Shown here piece by piece: positions 15,473-24,156 of a stretch of 64,000 nucleotides of DNA (its first letter is position 1; every line of letters begins with the position of its first letter). Where the stretch lies: positions 16,876 through 80,875 of IMG/VR virus record IMGVR_UViG_3300044961_000421. One strand, 5' to 3'. Source of the DNA: a virus. The position numbers and the translations under genes were made by a program. Under the pieces are notes generated by a model. The model was not told where the DNA came from. It did no database searches and was given only the letters and a program-made list of their open reading frames with translations.

Positions 15473-17401
15473 TCATTTTATTGGGCACACACCGGACTCA
15501 CAATTAAGATCCTCAATATTTCCGGATCCAATATCAAAAGTTTTGGTGGGTGTTTTCAATCTTGATAACATAAGATTATATCTTTGTTCATCTATTTCTT
15601 CATATGGTGCTTGTCTGAATCCGTGATCGGAATGAAGGAGAAAGGAAACAGATTTGATCGAATTTTCATAATTATCCTTCATCCATTTTTGGATATCTTT
15701 TAATTCTTCTTTTTTATAATAGACTGTTACAGAAACAGCATTATCAGACCAAACAGTTTGAATTTTCTTTACCAATTCTAATTGTTCCACAGCTTTCATA
15801 TTTTTCGAGAGAATTGTGTTTTCACTATATTCACAAGGAAATTCAATAATAACTGTATTTCTATCTTCAGTACCATCAAAATTTTTCAGATATTCTATAT
15901 GATAATTCATTTCTCTCAAAAATGATACGAGAGGATCTGAAGAAGACATCCGTATTCTACGAATAAAATATCTAGCGTATCCCGGATGAACACCTGGTGT
16001 TGAGCCAGCAAGAATGGAGATTGTTCCACTAGGTTTCACTGTTGTTAATTTAATTGATTCAGGTAATTTGTTTTCCTTTGAAAATTGTTTATCATATTTT
16101 CTCAATTCTTTATATACATCATCGAGCCATTCAATTTTTTCTAACGATTGGCATATACCAGAAATTCCTAAACCTATTCTCATGTTTTTATGTACGATAT
16201 CATTTGTTTCTTTGTGGATAAAAGGTAATTTACAAATTGCCTTTTGTGTTTTATAGATCAATTTTGCTGCTTCAATTAATTCCTCTTTTGATTCAATATT
16301 ATTTAAGAAAATTTCTGATAAATTACAACATTCATGGTCTGCGAGAGTAATTTCCCCACAAGGATTTAATACGATACAATTATCTTTTCTTTCTTCTCCA
16401 AGACGACCATATTTTTGAGAGAGAGGGAGATTAAAAAATCCATAAGGTTCTCCGTTTCCTTTATAACCATCCCAAACAGAATCAGAAATTTGGTCATATG
16501 AATCAGCACCAATCGTATTGTTACTCATTGCTCTCCAGTTTGGAATGTTTCCTGTATCCCATCGCTTTGCTCTTAGGAAAAGAAAATCATCAGGATCACC
16601 AACAGCAATTTCCGCCGAACGTCGAACATTACCAGCAACTACAATTGATCCAATAATATTACAAATATCTAAAACATCAATGGAACGTAATTTCTTCCCT
16701 TCTCTTGATTTTATCACATTACATATTTTTTCTATTCCATCAACAAGAATACCTGGTCCAGAAGCGGTACCACCAAATCCTTTTATCTTTTCTCCATATC
16801 CTCGAATAAGAATCGTAGAATAAGTAAATGATTCTCCGTTATAGAAGAAGGCATCAAGAGTATGTTTTAACAATCTCACCCAACCCTCTCGTGAATCTGG
16901 TACAATAAAATCGGCATCTTTTGTGGGTAAATGTGTGATAACAACATCTTTTTTAATTTTAGGCAATTCATGTACATCTTCTCGTTTAACAGAGAATCCT
17001 ACACCACCGCCTAACATTAAGTTTTCGAATAAGAAACAAAAATCACTAGTATCTTTCATCGCTAATCCCCAACAATTGAGTAGAGAATTTGCTCCAAATC
17101 TATCAACTGTCGAAGTTCCTAGTTGCCATAGCATTCTACCGGCATAAAGGCATTTGAGATTAAACATTAAATCAAATAATCTCTCTGCTTCCTCTTTCGT
17201 GTAATTCGCACCAATTTTTTGAGCACCTTCAATACATCTTTGTAATGTATCTACCCACTCTTCTGTTTTACCATTTTCCAATTCTCTCGCATACGTTCGC
17301 TTATAAACTATGTAACCGATATTTCCGAATCCCCATTTTGGATTTCTTTTTCTATAACTCTCCAAAAAACTAGGAGAAAATTTAACAAATGATTCTGTCA
17401 T
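15473..17401 (-). CDS. nrdJ: B12-dependent (class II) ribonucleotide reductase
   Basis: The 642-residue protein matches monomeric adenosylcobalamin-dependent ribonucleoside-triphosphate reductase. It has the redox Cys110 in SLLNCWGLAM, the loop NVRRSAEIAVGDPDD, the active-site block LNPCGEITLADHECCNLSE (thiyl Cys348, Glu350, redox Cys358/359) and a C-terminal CESGVC pair for re-reduction. It is shorter than the roughly 740-residue Lactobacillus enzyme. It makes dNTPs without oxygen and needs host cobalamin. It replaces the NrdAB of T4 and is adjacent to thyX. Confidence 0.9.
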   Translation of the reverse strand: MTESFVKFSPSFLESYRKRNPKWGFGNIGYIVYKRTYARELENGKTEEWVDTLQRCIEGAQKIGANYTKEEAERLFDLMFNLKCLYAGRMLWQLGTSTVDRFGANSLLNCWGLAMKDTSDFCFLFENLMLGGGVGFSVKREDVHELPKIKKDVVITHLPTKDADFIVPDSREGWVRLLKHTLDAFFYNGESFTYSTILIRGYGEKIKGFGGTASGPGILVDGIEKICNVIKSREGKKLRSIDVLDICNIIGSIVVAGNVRRSAEIAVGDPDDFLFLRAKRWDTGNIPNWRAMSNNTIGADSYDQISDSVWDGYKGNGEPYGFFNLPLSQKYGRLGEERKDNCIVLNPCGEITLADHECCNLSEIFLNNIESKEELIEAAKLIYKTQKAICKLPFIHKETNDIVHKNMRIGLGISGICQSLEKIEWLDDVYKELRKYDKQFSKENKLPESIKLTTVKPSGTISILAGSTPGVHPGYARYFIRRIRMSSSDPLVSFLREMNYHIEYLKNFDGTEDRNTVIIEFPCEYSENTILSKNMKAVEQLELVKKIQTVWSDNAVSVTVYYKKEELKDIQKWMKDNYENSIKSVSFLLHSDHGFRQAPYEEIDEQRYNLMLSRLKTPTKTFDIGSGNIEDLNCESGVCPIK

Positions 17402-17405
17402 CTAT

Positions 17406-18251
17406 TTACCTTCCAGGAAAAAAATTATTTTTAAATTCTGCTATTTCTCGCTGAGTCATTCCACTTTCTTTCATATCTTTTTCGCTTATTGGGCAAGTTT
17501 CATAATTTTCGAATAATTTTCGAATAAAACCAAATTCTGTCCTACTTATTGTAAAAGAAAAAAACATATATTCTTCAAATGCTTCTAGAGTAATCGGTAC
17601 ATATGGTTTTATTAATTCATACATCGCATCCGCAAATGCTCGAATTTCATATTGAGCATGTGAATCTTTTCTTAGTGAAAAGTAATGTAATAGATTTTTG
17701 AGATCAATTTTCCAATAGCATTCTGTATAATTTGAAACAGGAAGAACGATTCTTGCTAATTCGCGCGATATTCCGTTTTGGAGAAATGTTTCATATGTTT
17801 CAAAACATGCTTCATATTGGTTAATCAATGAGTTTTGGCAAGCAATATTATTATCTCTCGAAATAGGTTCTTCGGAACCCTGCTTATTTGAGTTGGATTG
17901 TGTTTTGAAATTTTCAGGAACATAAAACTCATTTGACATTTCACTATAACGACCAGAATATTCATTTACATTCGCGGTCCTATGGCGAATGTGTTGTCTC
18001 ATTACAAAAATTGGTAGTTTAATATGAAATTTAAATTCCACCATTTCGAATGGTGATGTGTGCCTATGTCGCATCAAATACCGTATTAATGCCCGGTCTT
18101 CAGAAACCGTTTTTGTTCCTTTTCCGTATGATACTCTTGCTGCTTGAACGATTGATGAATCATCACCCATCACAGAAACTAATCCAACAAATCCTTTATC
18201 TAATACTGGGATATAGTTTTTATTTCCTATTACATCTTCTTGTTTTGTCAT
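17406..18251 (-). CDS. thyX: Flavin-dependent thymidylate synthase ThyX
   Basis: This 281-residue protein has the ThyX signature RHRTANVNEYSGRY near residues 89-103 (RHRxxSxNxxSxR with a substitution), preceded by MRHRHTSPFEM and followed by ISRELARIVLPVSNYTE and a LLHYFSLR helix. It methylates dUMP to dTMP using FAD and methylene-folate. It partly overlaps the primase gene and lies 4 bases before nrdJ, forming a dNTP synthesis operon. Confidence 0.9.
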   Translation of the reverse strand: MTKQEDVIGNKNYIPVLDKGFVGLVSVMGDDSSIVQAARVSYGKGTKTVSEDRALIRYLMRHRHTSPFEMVEFKFHIKLPIFVMRQHIRHRTANVNEYSGRYSEMSNEFYVPENFKTQSNSNKQGSEEPISRDNNIACQNSLINQYEACFETYETFLQNGISRELARIVLPVSNYTECYWKIDLKNLLHYFSLRKDSHAQYEIRAFADAMYELIKPYVPITLEAFEEYMFFSFTISRTEFGFIRKLFENYETCPISEKDMKESGMTQREIAEFKNNFFPGR

Positions 18252-19309
18252 TTATACCCATTTCTCCATTTTTGTAATTGTAATTTTGCTTTTAATCCAC
18301 TAAAGGTATTTTTTTGTATGAGTTCTATTATTTTCTTTTGTGTGAATCCTTTTTGAATTAGATCATTGATATCTTTTCCTTCTATTGCTATTGGCCAGAT
18401 AAAAATAGAATATCCTCTATCAACGGTTTCCAGCATTTTTGAAAAAATTTGATTGTTTGATCTTTCGTTATCATAAATGAATATCGTTTCTTTCGGTACA
18501 TCAATTGAAAGCAAATCTGATCCAGCGGCAGCAAGACAATTCGGAAGGAAAAAAGAATCGAAGGGTCCTTCTACTACATATATTTGTTTGGTAAAATCTA
18601 TTCTATCAATACCAAATATTTTTTTAGCATTATCATCAATCTTTATTGTGATGTATTTAAATTTTGATTTTCCAGAAAGACTTCTTCCTGTAAATGCTAC
18701 CAATTTTTTATCCTTGTCGTAAAAAGGAATTATAATTCTCTCGTCAGGTTTCAGCCTGTGTGTATATTTAGAAGGTAGGATAGTTTCCACAAACTCGGAA
18801 AAATTTTCTGTAAAAAGTAACATTTTATGGAATTTTTTTGGAATCCTGCGATTAAGAATGTATTCTTTAGCATAATGATTGTCCGGTAGTTTATCGAGTG
18901 TGATGGCGGAAAGATTATTTTTATTTGGTTTTTCTTTTTTGGTTGGTATTATAATTAATTTATTTGTTTTTTTCACTGTATCCTTGAAATCATCGCCCGG
19001 ATTTGGTTTTTCATAATTTGAATGACCGTTTTCGCCTTTATTAAATCTTTCCAAAACATACTTTCTATATAGACTTTGATTATGTTCTTTTAGAAAGTTT
19101 CCTAAAGTGGTGCTTACATTACAATTGTGGCATTTGAAATTAAATCTATTTTGGATTTGATAAAAATAACCGCGGGCTTTAGTTTTATTGCGTTTCGAAT
19201 CACCACAAAATGGACACCTAAAATTATATAGTTTTGGTGTTTTTCTTTTAAATTTTTCTAATTGAGCGGATACGAGTTGTATGTATTTTTGTTCGATAAA
19301 AAGACTCAT
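18248..19309 (-). CDS. 61: DNA primase, gp61/DnaG type
   Basis: The 353-residue primase has an N-terminal zinc finger (RCPFCGDSKRNK and CHNCNVST), a linker, then a Toprim-like catalytic part with IIPFYDKDKKLVAFTGR, IYVVEGPFDSFFLPN (the acidic Glu) and FIYDNERSN. It makes RNA primers with the helicase at 28024-29463. The start is ATG 19309 (MSLFIEQK): a promoter with TATAAT ends 6 bp before it and no separate Shine-Dalgarno exists, so the mRNA should be leaderless. Confidence 0.85.
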   Translation of the reverse strand: MSLFIEQKYIQLVSAQLEKFKRKTPKLYNFRCPFCGDSKRNKTKARGYFYQIQNRFNFKCHNCNVSTTLGNFLKEHNQSLYRKYVLERFNKGENGHSNYEKPNPGDDFKDTVKKTNKLIIIPTKKEKPNKNNLSAITLDKLPDNHYAKEYILNRRIPKKFHKMLLFTENFSEFVETILPSKYTHRLKPDERIIIPFYDKDKKLVAFTGRSLSGKSKFKYITIKIDDNAKKIFGIDRIDFTKQIYVVEGPFDSFFLPNCLAAAGSDLLSIDVPKETIFIYDNERSNNQIFSKMLETVDRGYSIFIWPIAIEGKDINDLIQKGFTQKKIIELIQKNTFSGLKAKLQLQKWRNGYK

Positions 19310-19315
19310 ACCTTT

Positions 19316-19344
19316 ATTATAACACAAACAATAATAATAGTCAA
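19316..19344 (-). promoter_or_regulatory. Sigma70-type promoter, leaderless start of primase
   Basis: TTGACT, 17 bp, TATAAT with TGTGT before the -10. The sequence between -10 and ATG is AAAGGT (6 bp), placing the transcription start at the A of the ATG. Confidence 0.8.
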
Positions 19345-19359
19345 TTAAGGTAAGTCTAT

Positions 19360-19797
19360 TTAAGGTAGGTCCATTTTTGTTATTTCACCGAAGCGTAATG
19401 TTTCTGCTTCCTTTTGTTTTTGATTGGATATTAAAATCGCCAAATTTTGTGACATTTTATTCTGTGAATACAATATGGTTTCGAATCTGTCATCAAATTT
19501 TTCTATTTTTTCAGCCAACTCTTCAAACTTTCCTTCATGAAGAAATTTTAATTCTGTTATCTTTTCGATTACATTTTTATGCTGTTCATTATAAATGTCA
19601 GTTTTTACATACTTATCATTTACTGTTTTAATAATCTTTTCTTCCAAATCATAATATTGTTTATCCACAATACTTTTGAATTCAATTATTTTTGAGCGAA
19701 CAAAAAAGGTTATACCTAATATTAATATATTAAAAAAAATGTGCATCAAATTTATCAATGAAATTGATACAGATGTCTCGGCTAATTCTGGGAGCAT
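19360..19797 (-). CDS. Membrane-anchored coiled-coil protein
   Basis: A 145-residue protein with one N-terminal membrane segment (LMHIFFNILILGITFFV) and a long heptad-rich region (VDKQYYDLEEKIIKTV, ELAEKIEKFDDRFETI). AAGGA precedes ATG 19797. No family recognised. Holin, spanin or membrane-tethering roles fit this architecture, but no specific evidence selects one. Confidence 0.55.
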   Translation of the reverse strand: MLPELAETSVSISLINLMHIFFNILILGITFFVRSKIIEFKSIVDKQYYDLEEKIIKTVNDKYVKTDIYNEQHKNVIEKITELKFLHEGKFEELAEKIEKFDDRFETILYSQNKMSQNLAILISNQKQKEAETLRFGEITKMDLP

Positions 19798-19817
19798 TTT
19801 TTTCCTTCTTTATCGTA

Positions 19818-20186
19818 TTATTTTCTATAAAAGGACATTACACCTGTACTTTTATCAGAAATTATAATTGGTTTTTTTGTTTGTTTTCCATATGTTATAA
19901 GTTCATTATTACAATCATTTAATTCTTTTCTCCACCTACTATATTTTCTTCTCCCAAAACGGCGTTGGAAAAAAGTATCTGAATCAACATCAAATACCCT
20001 ATATCCCATAAATTTTTTTTCTTCTCCCAATTTATCAGAAGAGAATGATTTCCTTTTTAGCGGTTTTTTTCTTCTTACAAACCCTATCAGAGGAGAATAT
20101 CCAGCGATTTCTCCAGACCCGACATTGTTTGTAGGAGATATGGCACCAACACCCATCTCTTCTCTAAATTGCTTGAATGATTTCAT
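19818..20186 (-). CDS. Probable internal capsid protein with T4-like targeting N-terminus
   Basis: The N-terminus MKSFKQFREEMGVG closely resembles the T4 capsid-targeting sequence (MKTYQEFIAE), which directs internal proteins into the prohead and is cut by the gp21 protease after a Glu. It is followed by SPTNNVGSGEIAGYSP, a Gly/Asn-rich tag of a kind I associate with virion-linked proteins of T4-like cyanophages, and a very basic body (RRKKPLKRKSF, RRFGRRKYSRWRK). A basic, DNA-binding internal head protein is the best reading. Length is 122 residues. The processing site is inferred. Confidence 0.55.
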   Translation of the reverse strand: MKSFKQFREEMGVGAISPTNNVGSGEIAGYSPLIGFVRRKKPLKRKSFSSDKLGEEKKFMGYRVFDVDSDTFFQRRFGRRKYSRWRKELNDCNNELITYGKQTKKPIIISDKSTGVMSFYRK

Positions 20187-20575
20187 AATTTCTGTAATCT
20201 ATTTAATATTTCTTTATCCAAAATTATATTGTATGTATTTATGTCTTTTCCATTTATCCCATTTACTTTTTCTGGTAATCTATCTAAAAAGTAAAGAAAT
20301 GAACACAAATATGGTATGATAGATTCATCCAATTTAAAAAATAAAATACGGACAGCGGCTTCATTAGGAAAGACATTAAAGAATATGATTAGGTGATTGA
20401 GTATCAGTCTTTCTTTTAATACTTTTTTATTTTTATATCTCAATAATAATCTTTTTAGATATTTAATCTTATTAACATCATCCCAAAATTCTTGTATATT
20501 ACAACACCTTTCGTTTTCATATGCTTTCATGATATATAAATCTATGTTTTCAGATGTCAAATTTTCAAAATTCAT
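20183..20575 (-). CDS. Conserved T4-like phage protein, function unknown
   Basis: The 130-residue protein has NERCCNIQEFWDDVNKIKYL, LKERLILNHLIIFFNVFP and AVRILFFKL, the pattern of a small helical family common in T4-like cyanophages (typically CxxxEEFxEDLxRxKYIKRL and LILNHIIxxxNVFG). Its role is unknown. It overlaps the capsid-targeted protein gene by 4 bases. Confidence 0.6.
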   Translation of the reverse strand: MNFENLTSENIDLYIMKAYENERCCNIQEFWDDVNKIKYLKRLLLRYKNKKVLKERLILNHLIIFFNVFPNEAAVRILFFKLDESIIPYLCSFLYFLDRLPEKVNGINGKDINTYNIILDKEILNRLQKL

Positions 20576-20603
20576 ATTTGTTTTGGTTTGTAAAACACTC
20601 TAA

Positions 20604-21563
20604 TTATCTCATTTTATTTGGATTTTGCATTTTATCTTTATCACCTAAGAGCAATTTTCTTCCTGTTTCTCGTGATTCTGGAATATTTGGTTTACGCAAA
20701 GGAATGATCTTTGATTCTTTTTCTTTATTACCAACTTTAAATTTTGTCTGATTAAAAGCAACATTTCCCACTGGTTTTCCTAATTTACTATATACCCAAT
20801 TTTTTCTCATATCAAAATCCACTTGCTTCTTTGTTTCTTTTAACCCTAATCTTTGTCTTTCTGCTTTGGCTGCCGCGTCACCGGCCGCAATTCTTTGTCT
20901 ATATTTCTTCATCAAATCTCGAAAGCGGCCACGGATACCACCAACGATACCCTTCCTTTTAATAACATTTCTTACAACATCTTCATCATCTGAATACATA
21001 TTTTTTCCCTCATTAACAGAATTGATTCCGGAAGATAGAGTTTCTTTTTTCAAATCACCTCTTACAATTTCTGCATCCAAATTCCAAACACCCTTAAATT
21101 TACTCCAATGAACGGCAAGAAGGAGACCACCTGGAATTTTTTCCGAAATACCATCAGTTTTTTTCACTTCCCCATCAGCATACATCCCCATCGGACCACC
21201 GTATTGTGTCAATTTGAAATAAATTGGTGATATTTTTGCTGTACCAAAATCTTCACTACCGGAACCGGGAAAAATTGAATAAACATCAGTTATTCCATAT
21301 CTATCTGTATCCCATTTAAAATGAAGTCCGGCAAATGCTAATTTATTTTGAATACGAATCAAAAATGTAAATGGATTTATATATTGGCGAGGAACACCTT
21401 GATTCAAGTAAGCATTTAATTTCGAAATTACATCCTGATCTTGAATATTTGCTACAGATTTATCAACATCATCAGCAGACCAAAATCCGGTTGAAAGGGG
21501 GGAAGCATTAATTTTATACTCCATTAATACAGATTCATTTAATTGTCTTTTATTTTTTCTCAT
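20604..21563 (-). CDS. Hypothetical, possibly virion-associated protein
   Basis: A 319-residue protein of unknown family. It has a mixed alpha/beta first half (FLIRIQNKLAFAGLHFKW, PIYFKLTQYGG) and a strongly basic Arg/Lys-rich helical region from about 215 (GIRGRFRDLMKKYR, AAKAERQRLGLKETKK). It lies between the structural protein gene at 21578 and the capsid-targeted gene, which suggests a late virion role. No catalytic motif found. Confidence 0.5.
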   Translation of the reverse strand: MRKNKRQLNESVLMEYKINASPLSTGFWSADDVDKSVANIQDQDVISKLNAYLNQGVPRQYINPFTFLIRIQNKLAFAGLHFKWDTDRYGITDVYSIFPGSGSEDFGTAKISPIYFKLTQYGGPMGMYADGEVKKTDGISEKIPGGLLLAVHWSKFKGVWNLDAEIVRGDLKKETLSSGINSVNEGKNMYSDDEDVVRNVIKRKGIVGGIRGRFRDLMKKYRQRIAAGDAAAKAERQRLGLKETKKQVDFDMRKNWVYSKLGKPVGNVAFNQTKFKVGNKEKESKIIPLRKPNIPESRETGRKLLLGDKDKMQNPNKMR

Positions 21564-21577
21564 TATGGTTTCCTCTA

Positions 21578-23614
21578 TTAGGCGTTAATCGTTACCGTTG
21601 TATTAATTGGGCGTCTAAATTTCAATGGTGTTGCTACAGAATTTCCTACCGCATCACGAATTATATTTCCATTCAAATTAATTTCATTATCAATCCAAAA
21701 TTGTTGACCAGGAATTAATGCAAAATCTGTTGCTTGAATTGTATAACGGAATACTAATGTATTTGTACTTGATCCAGATGTATAAACAGCATTTCTATAA
21801 TTTTCACCAATACCAATTTTGATGAATGGAGAATCACCTATTGAAATTGATACTTGTGAACTGAATACTACTTCGAAATCTAAGTTATCTCCTGTTTCAT
21901 AAGAAGGTCCACCCAAACGGTTAAACGATACGATATATGGTCTAATCCCGTCTACTGTTTGTGTCGAGGAAGGAGCAGAATGTGTGATAACAGCATTTAC
22001 CAATGAACTATTTTTTATTGTTCCACCGGTAAGTGATAATGCGTTTGCTCCAACAGCGGTCGCACCATTATCACCTTCAACGACAATATAACGGAAAACA
22101 AGAGTTCCTGTACCGGAACCAGAATAATAAGAAGCTAATTTAGTATCAGTACCAATTGTAAACACCATTGTAGGTGTTCCTGATACGGTTACCAATTGAT
22201 TGAAATTTACTGAAATTAAAATTGGATCACCGATCTTCTTTGTTCCTGATAACGCTGTAACTGAAGAAATTGTAGGTGCCGTAGCAGGTGCTCCATTTAT
22301 GGTTATTGTTGTTGTTGTTGGAGGAGTAAATGTTCCTGTATACTCGTTTCCGGCTAAATCTTTAATGAAAGATGGGTCTTCCCAAACGATTGAAGTAAAA
22401 TCACCAGCTTCACAAATATCACCGGATCCAACAACATATGTAAAATAAATCGTTCTAAGCGGGGAGTTTACATCAACACCTGCATATTGAGCAACACGAG
22501 TTTCATTTACATCAATTTCAAAGGAGATAGTACTTGATGCGGCAGTACTGAAATCCATATCTTCATTGAATGTTGCTTTAAATGTGATAGGTGCGCCTGT
22601 AGCAAAATTCGGTCCACCAAGTAATGTCACAGTCGGATTTGCTAAAGCATTATCTACTTCCGGATATGATTCAAAAGATCCTAAGCACTCTAATACAGCA
22701 TCTTCAATATCCAAACTCGAATTTCTTGTTTTTAATGCTACTGTTGCGGCGGCACCGGATCCAGGAACAGAAACAGTTACCACAGGTGCAGTCGTATATC
22801 CAGAACCACCGTTTGTTACTGTATATCGAATAACTGATCCTTGATTTACAATAGCGGTTGCAGCAGCATTTGATCCACCACCACCGGAAAACGATACAGC
22901 AGGAGCACCCAAATAACCGCTTCCTTGTGTCAATACTTCTACTGCAACAACAGCACCACCAGAAATGATGGCTCTTGCTGTAGCACCTGAACCGGATTTT
23001 GAAAACACAACGGTTGGTGCGGAAGTATATCCTTTTCCTCTATCAATCCATTCATATGATGCGATTGAACCAGCAGAAACAAGGGCTTTTGCTTTCGCTT
23101 CTCTCTCAGGTGTACCACCACCAGTGAAAGAAACAAGAAGTGGTGCTGTATAACCAGATCCAGAATTTGTTGTAGTAAATTCACCTAGTGCACCAAATTG
23201 AACATCTTTAATTGTACCGGAATTCAAATCAATAGCAGTAGTATTTGAAAAATCTATAATATCTGTATCACCAGAAACAATGATATAGGAAAACAATAAT
23301 CTATTTGTTCCTGATCCGGAAACATAAGAAAGATTACGATTATTTACACCAATAGTTACAGGAATTCTAGGAGTTCCTGTAACAACGACAGCTTCATTGA
23401 AGAAAACATAAACCGATAAAGTATCACCGGTTTTATAGAGAGTTTTTGTTGGATTTAATAATTCAAATTTGATCGGATTTGCTTCTTCTGATAAATATGC
23501 TAAATTACGGATAGGAACAAGCAATTCACCCGTTTCTACATCCACCCAACCCTCATCGGTTGCTTTTACATTTTCCATCCAAGTTGGTGGAATTTCGTTT
23601 GTCCAGTATGCCAT
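21578..23614 (-). CDS. Repetitive beta-rich structural/adhesin protein
   Basis: This 678-residue protein has two kinds of repeats. About residues 150-295 hold three tandem units of the form GGSGYTTAPVVTVS, Ala-rich strand, G-x-V-x-x-x-x-V, typical of phage tail and fibre beta-helix modules. Four Ig-like units of about 100 residues flank it, each with GDxLxxxVxFNExVxVxGTP, a YxSGSGTxxLxFxYxV strand and GD. The N-terminus (MAYWTNEIPPTWMENV) resembles cyanophage structural proteins. A surface or tail-fibre role is likely. AGGAG precedes the ATG, and an AATAAATA box close to the late consensus lies at 23649-23656. Confidence 0.7.
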   Translation of the reverse strand: MAYWTNEIPPTWMENVKATDEGWVDVETGELLVPIRNLAYLSEEANPIKFELLNPTKTLYKTGDTLSVYVFFNEAVVVTGTPRIPVTIGVNNRNLSYVSGSGTNRLLFSYIIVSGDTDIIDFSNTTAIDLNSGTIKDVQFGALGEFTTTNSGSGYTAPLLVSFTGGGTPEREAKAKALVSAGSIASYEWIDRGKGYTSAPTVVFSKSGSGATARAIISGGAVVAVEVLTQGSGYLGAPAVSFSGGGGSNAAATAIVNQGSVIRYTVTNGGSGYTTAPVVTVSVPGSGAAATVALKTRNSSLDIEDAVLECLGSFESYPEVDNALANPTVTLLGGPNFATGAPITFKATFNEDMDFSTAASSTISFEIDVNETRVAQYAGVDVNSPLRTIYFTYVVGSGDICEAGDFTSIVWEDPSFIKDLAGNEYTGTFTPPTTTTITINGAPATAPTISSVTALSGTKKIGDPILISVNFNQLVTVSGTPTMVFTIGTDTKLASYYSGSGTGTLVFRYIVVEGDNGATAVGANALSLTGGTIKNSSLVNAVITHSAPSSTQTVDGIRPYIVSFNRLGGPSYETGDNLDFEVVFSSQVSISIGDSPFIKIGIGENYRNAVYTSGSSTNTLVFRYTIQATDFALIPGQQFWIDNEINLNGNIIRDAVGNSVATPLKFRRPINTTVTINA

Positions 23615-23674
23615 AAGATTAAATTAATCTCCTATTTGAATTCGGTAATAGTATTTATTAAATTTTGAATTTTG

Positions 23675-24139
23675 TTAGACTCTTTTTTTAAGAAACGGAT
23701 TGATAATGATTTTTTCTTTCTTTTTCGTTAGCCTTTTTTTTTCATTTACTCCATCCTCATCACCTTCGTCATTATCCTTGTCATTATCTTTGTCATTATC
23801 CTCTTCTTCATCATCATCTTCTTCATTCTTTTTCTTCTTAATAATGAAGCGCTTTTCTTCCGAATCATCTTCTTTCTTTTTCTTTTTCAAAAACTTTTTT
23901 TCTGTCAATCTAAGATAATCTTTTTGTGGTTTATCAGAATAGATTGCTTCCTCAAGACCTTCAAACTCTTCTTGGATGTCTTTGTTTCTTGCGATTGTAT
24001 TCTTATATCGTGACATTAATCGTCTCATACGTTCAAAGCGAGGATGTCTTTCGTCAATATTATGAATCTGAAAATATCTTTTCAGTTTTTGGATTTTAGC
24101 AAGCAACCGTTGTGTTCTAAGAATATTGTTTACTGACAT
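23675..24139 (-). CDS. Highly charged low-complexity protein
   Basis: A 154-residue protein. The first 65 residues are basic and helical (RLLAKIQKLKRYFQIHN); the rest alternates lysine runs and acidic runs, with the repeat DNDKDNDKDNDEGDEDG and KKKKKEDDSEEKRF. No family can be assigned. The polyampholyte tail could act in nucleic-acid or capsid packing. The repeated trinucleotides in the DNA could also slip, so the exact length should be treated with care. Confidence 0.5.
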   Translation of the reverse strand: MSVNNILRTQRLLAKIQKLKRYFQIHNIDERHPRFERMRRLMSRYKNTIARNKDIQEEFEGLEEAIYSDKPQKDYLRLTEKKFLKKKKKEDDSEEKRFIIKKKKNEEDDDEEEDNDKDNDKDNDEGDEDGVNEKKRLTKKKEKIIINPFLKKRV

Positions 24140-24156
24140 AAACGTTTTACCTTCTA

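Noticed and set aside
16014-16823. Plus-strand frames inside nrdJ
   Set aside because: nrdJ has catalytic motifs throughout this stretch; the opposite frames have no start signals or family resemblance.
18247-19327. Upstream start of the primase at 19327
   Set aside because: It would place the first codons inside the -10 box of a near-perfect promoter; ATG 19309 fits better.
23760-23830. CRISPR-like or tandem repeat array
   Set aside because: The short repeats here encode the DKDNDKDND tail and have no spacers; they are coding low complexity.
23700-23918. Plus-strand Ser-rich frame
   Set aside because: Antisense shadow of the GAT/AAG repeats in the charged low-complexity gene at 23675-24139.
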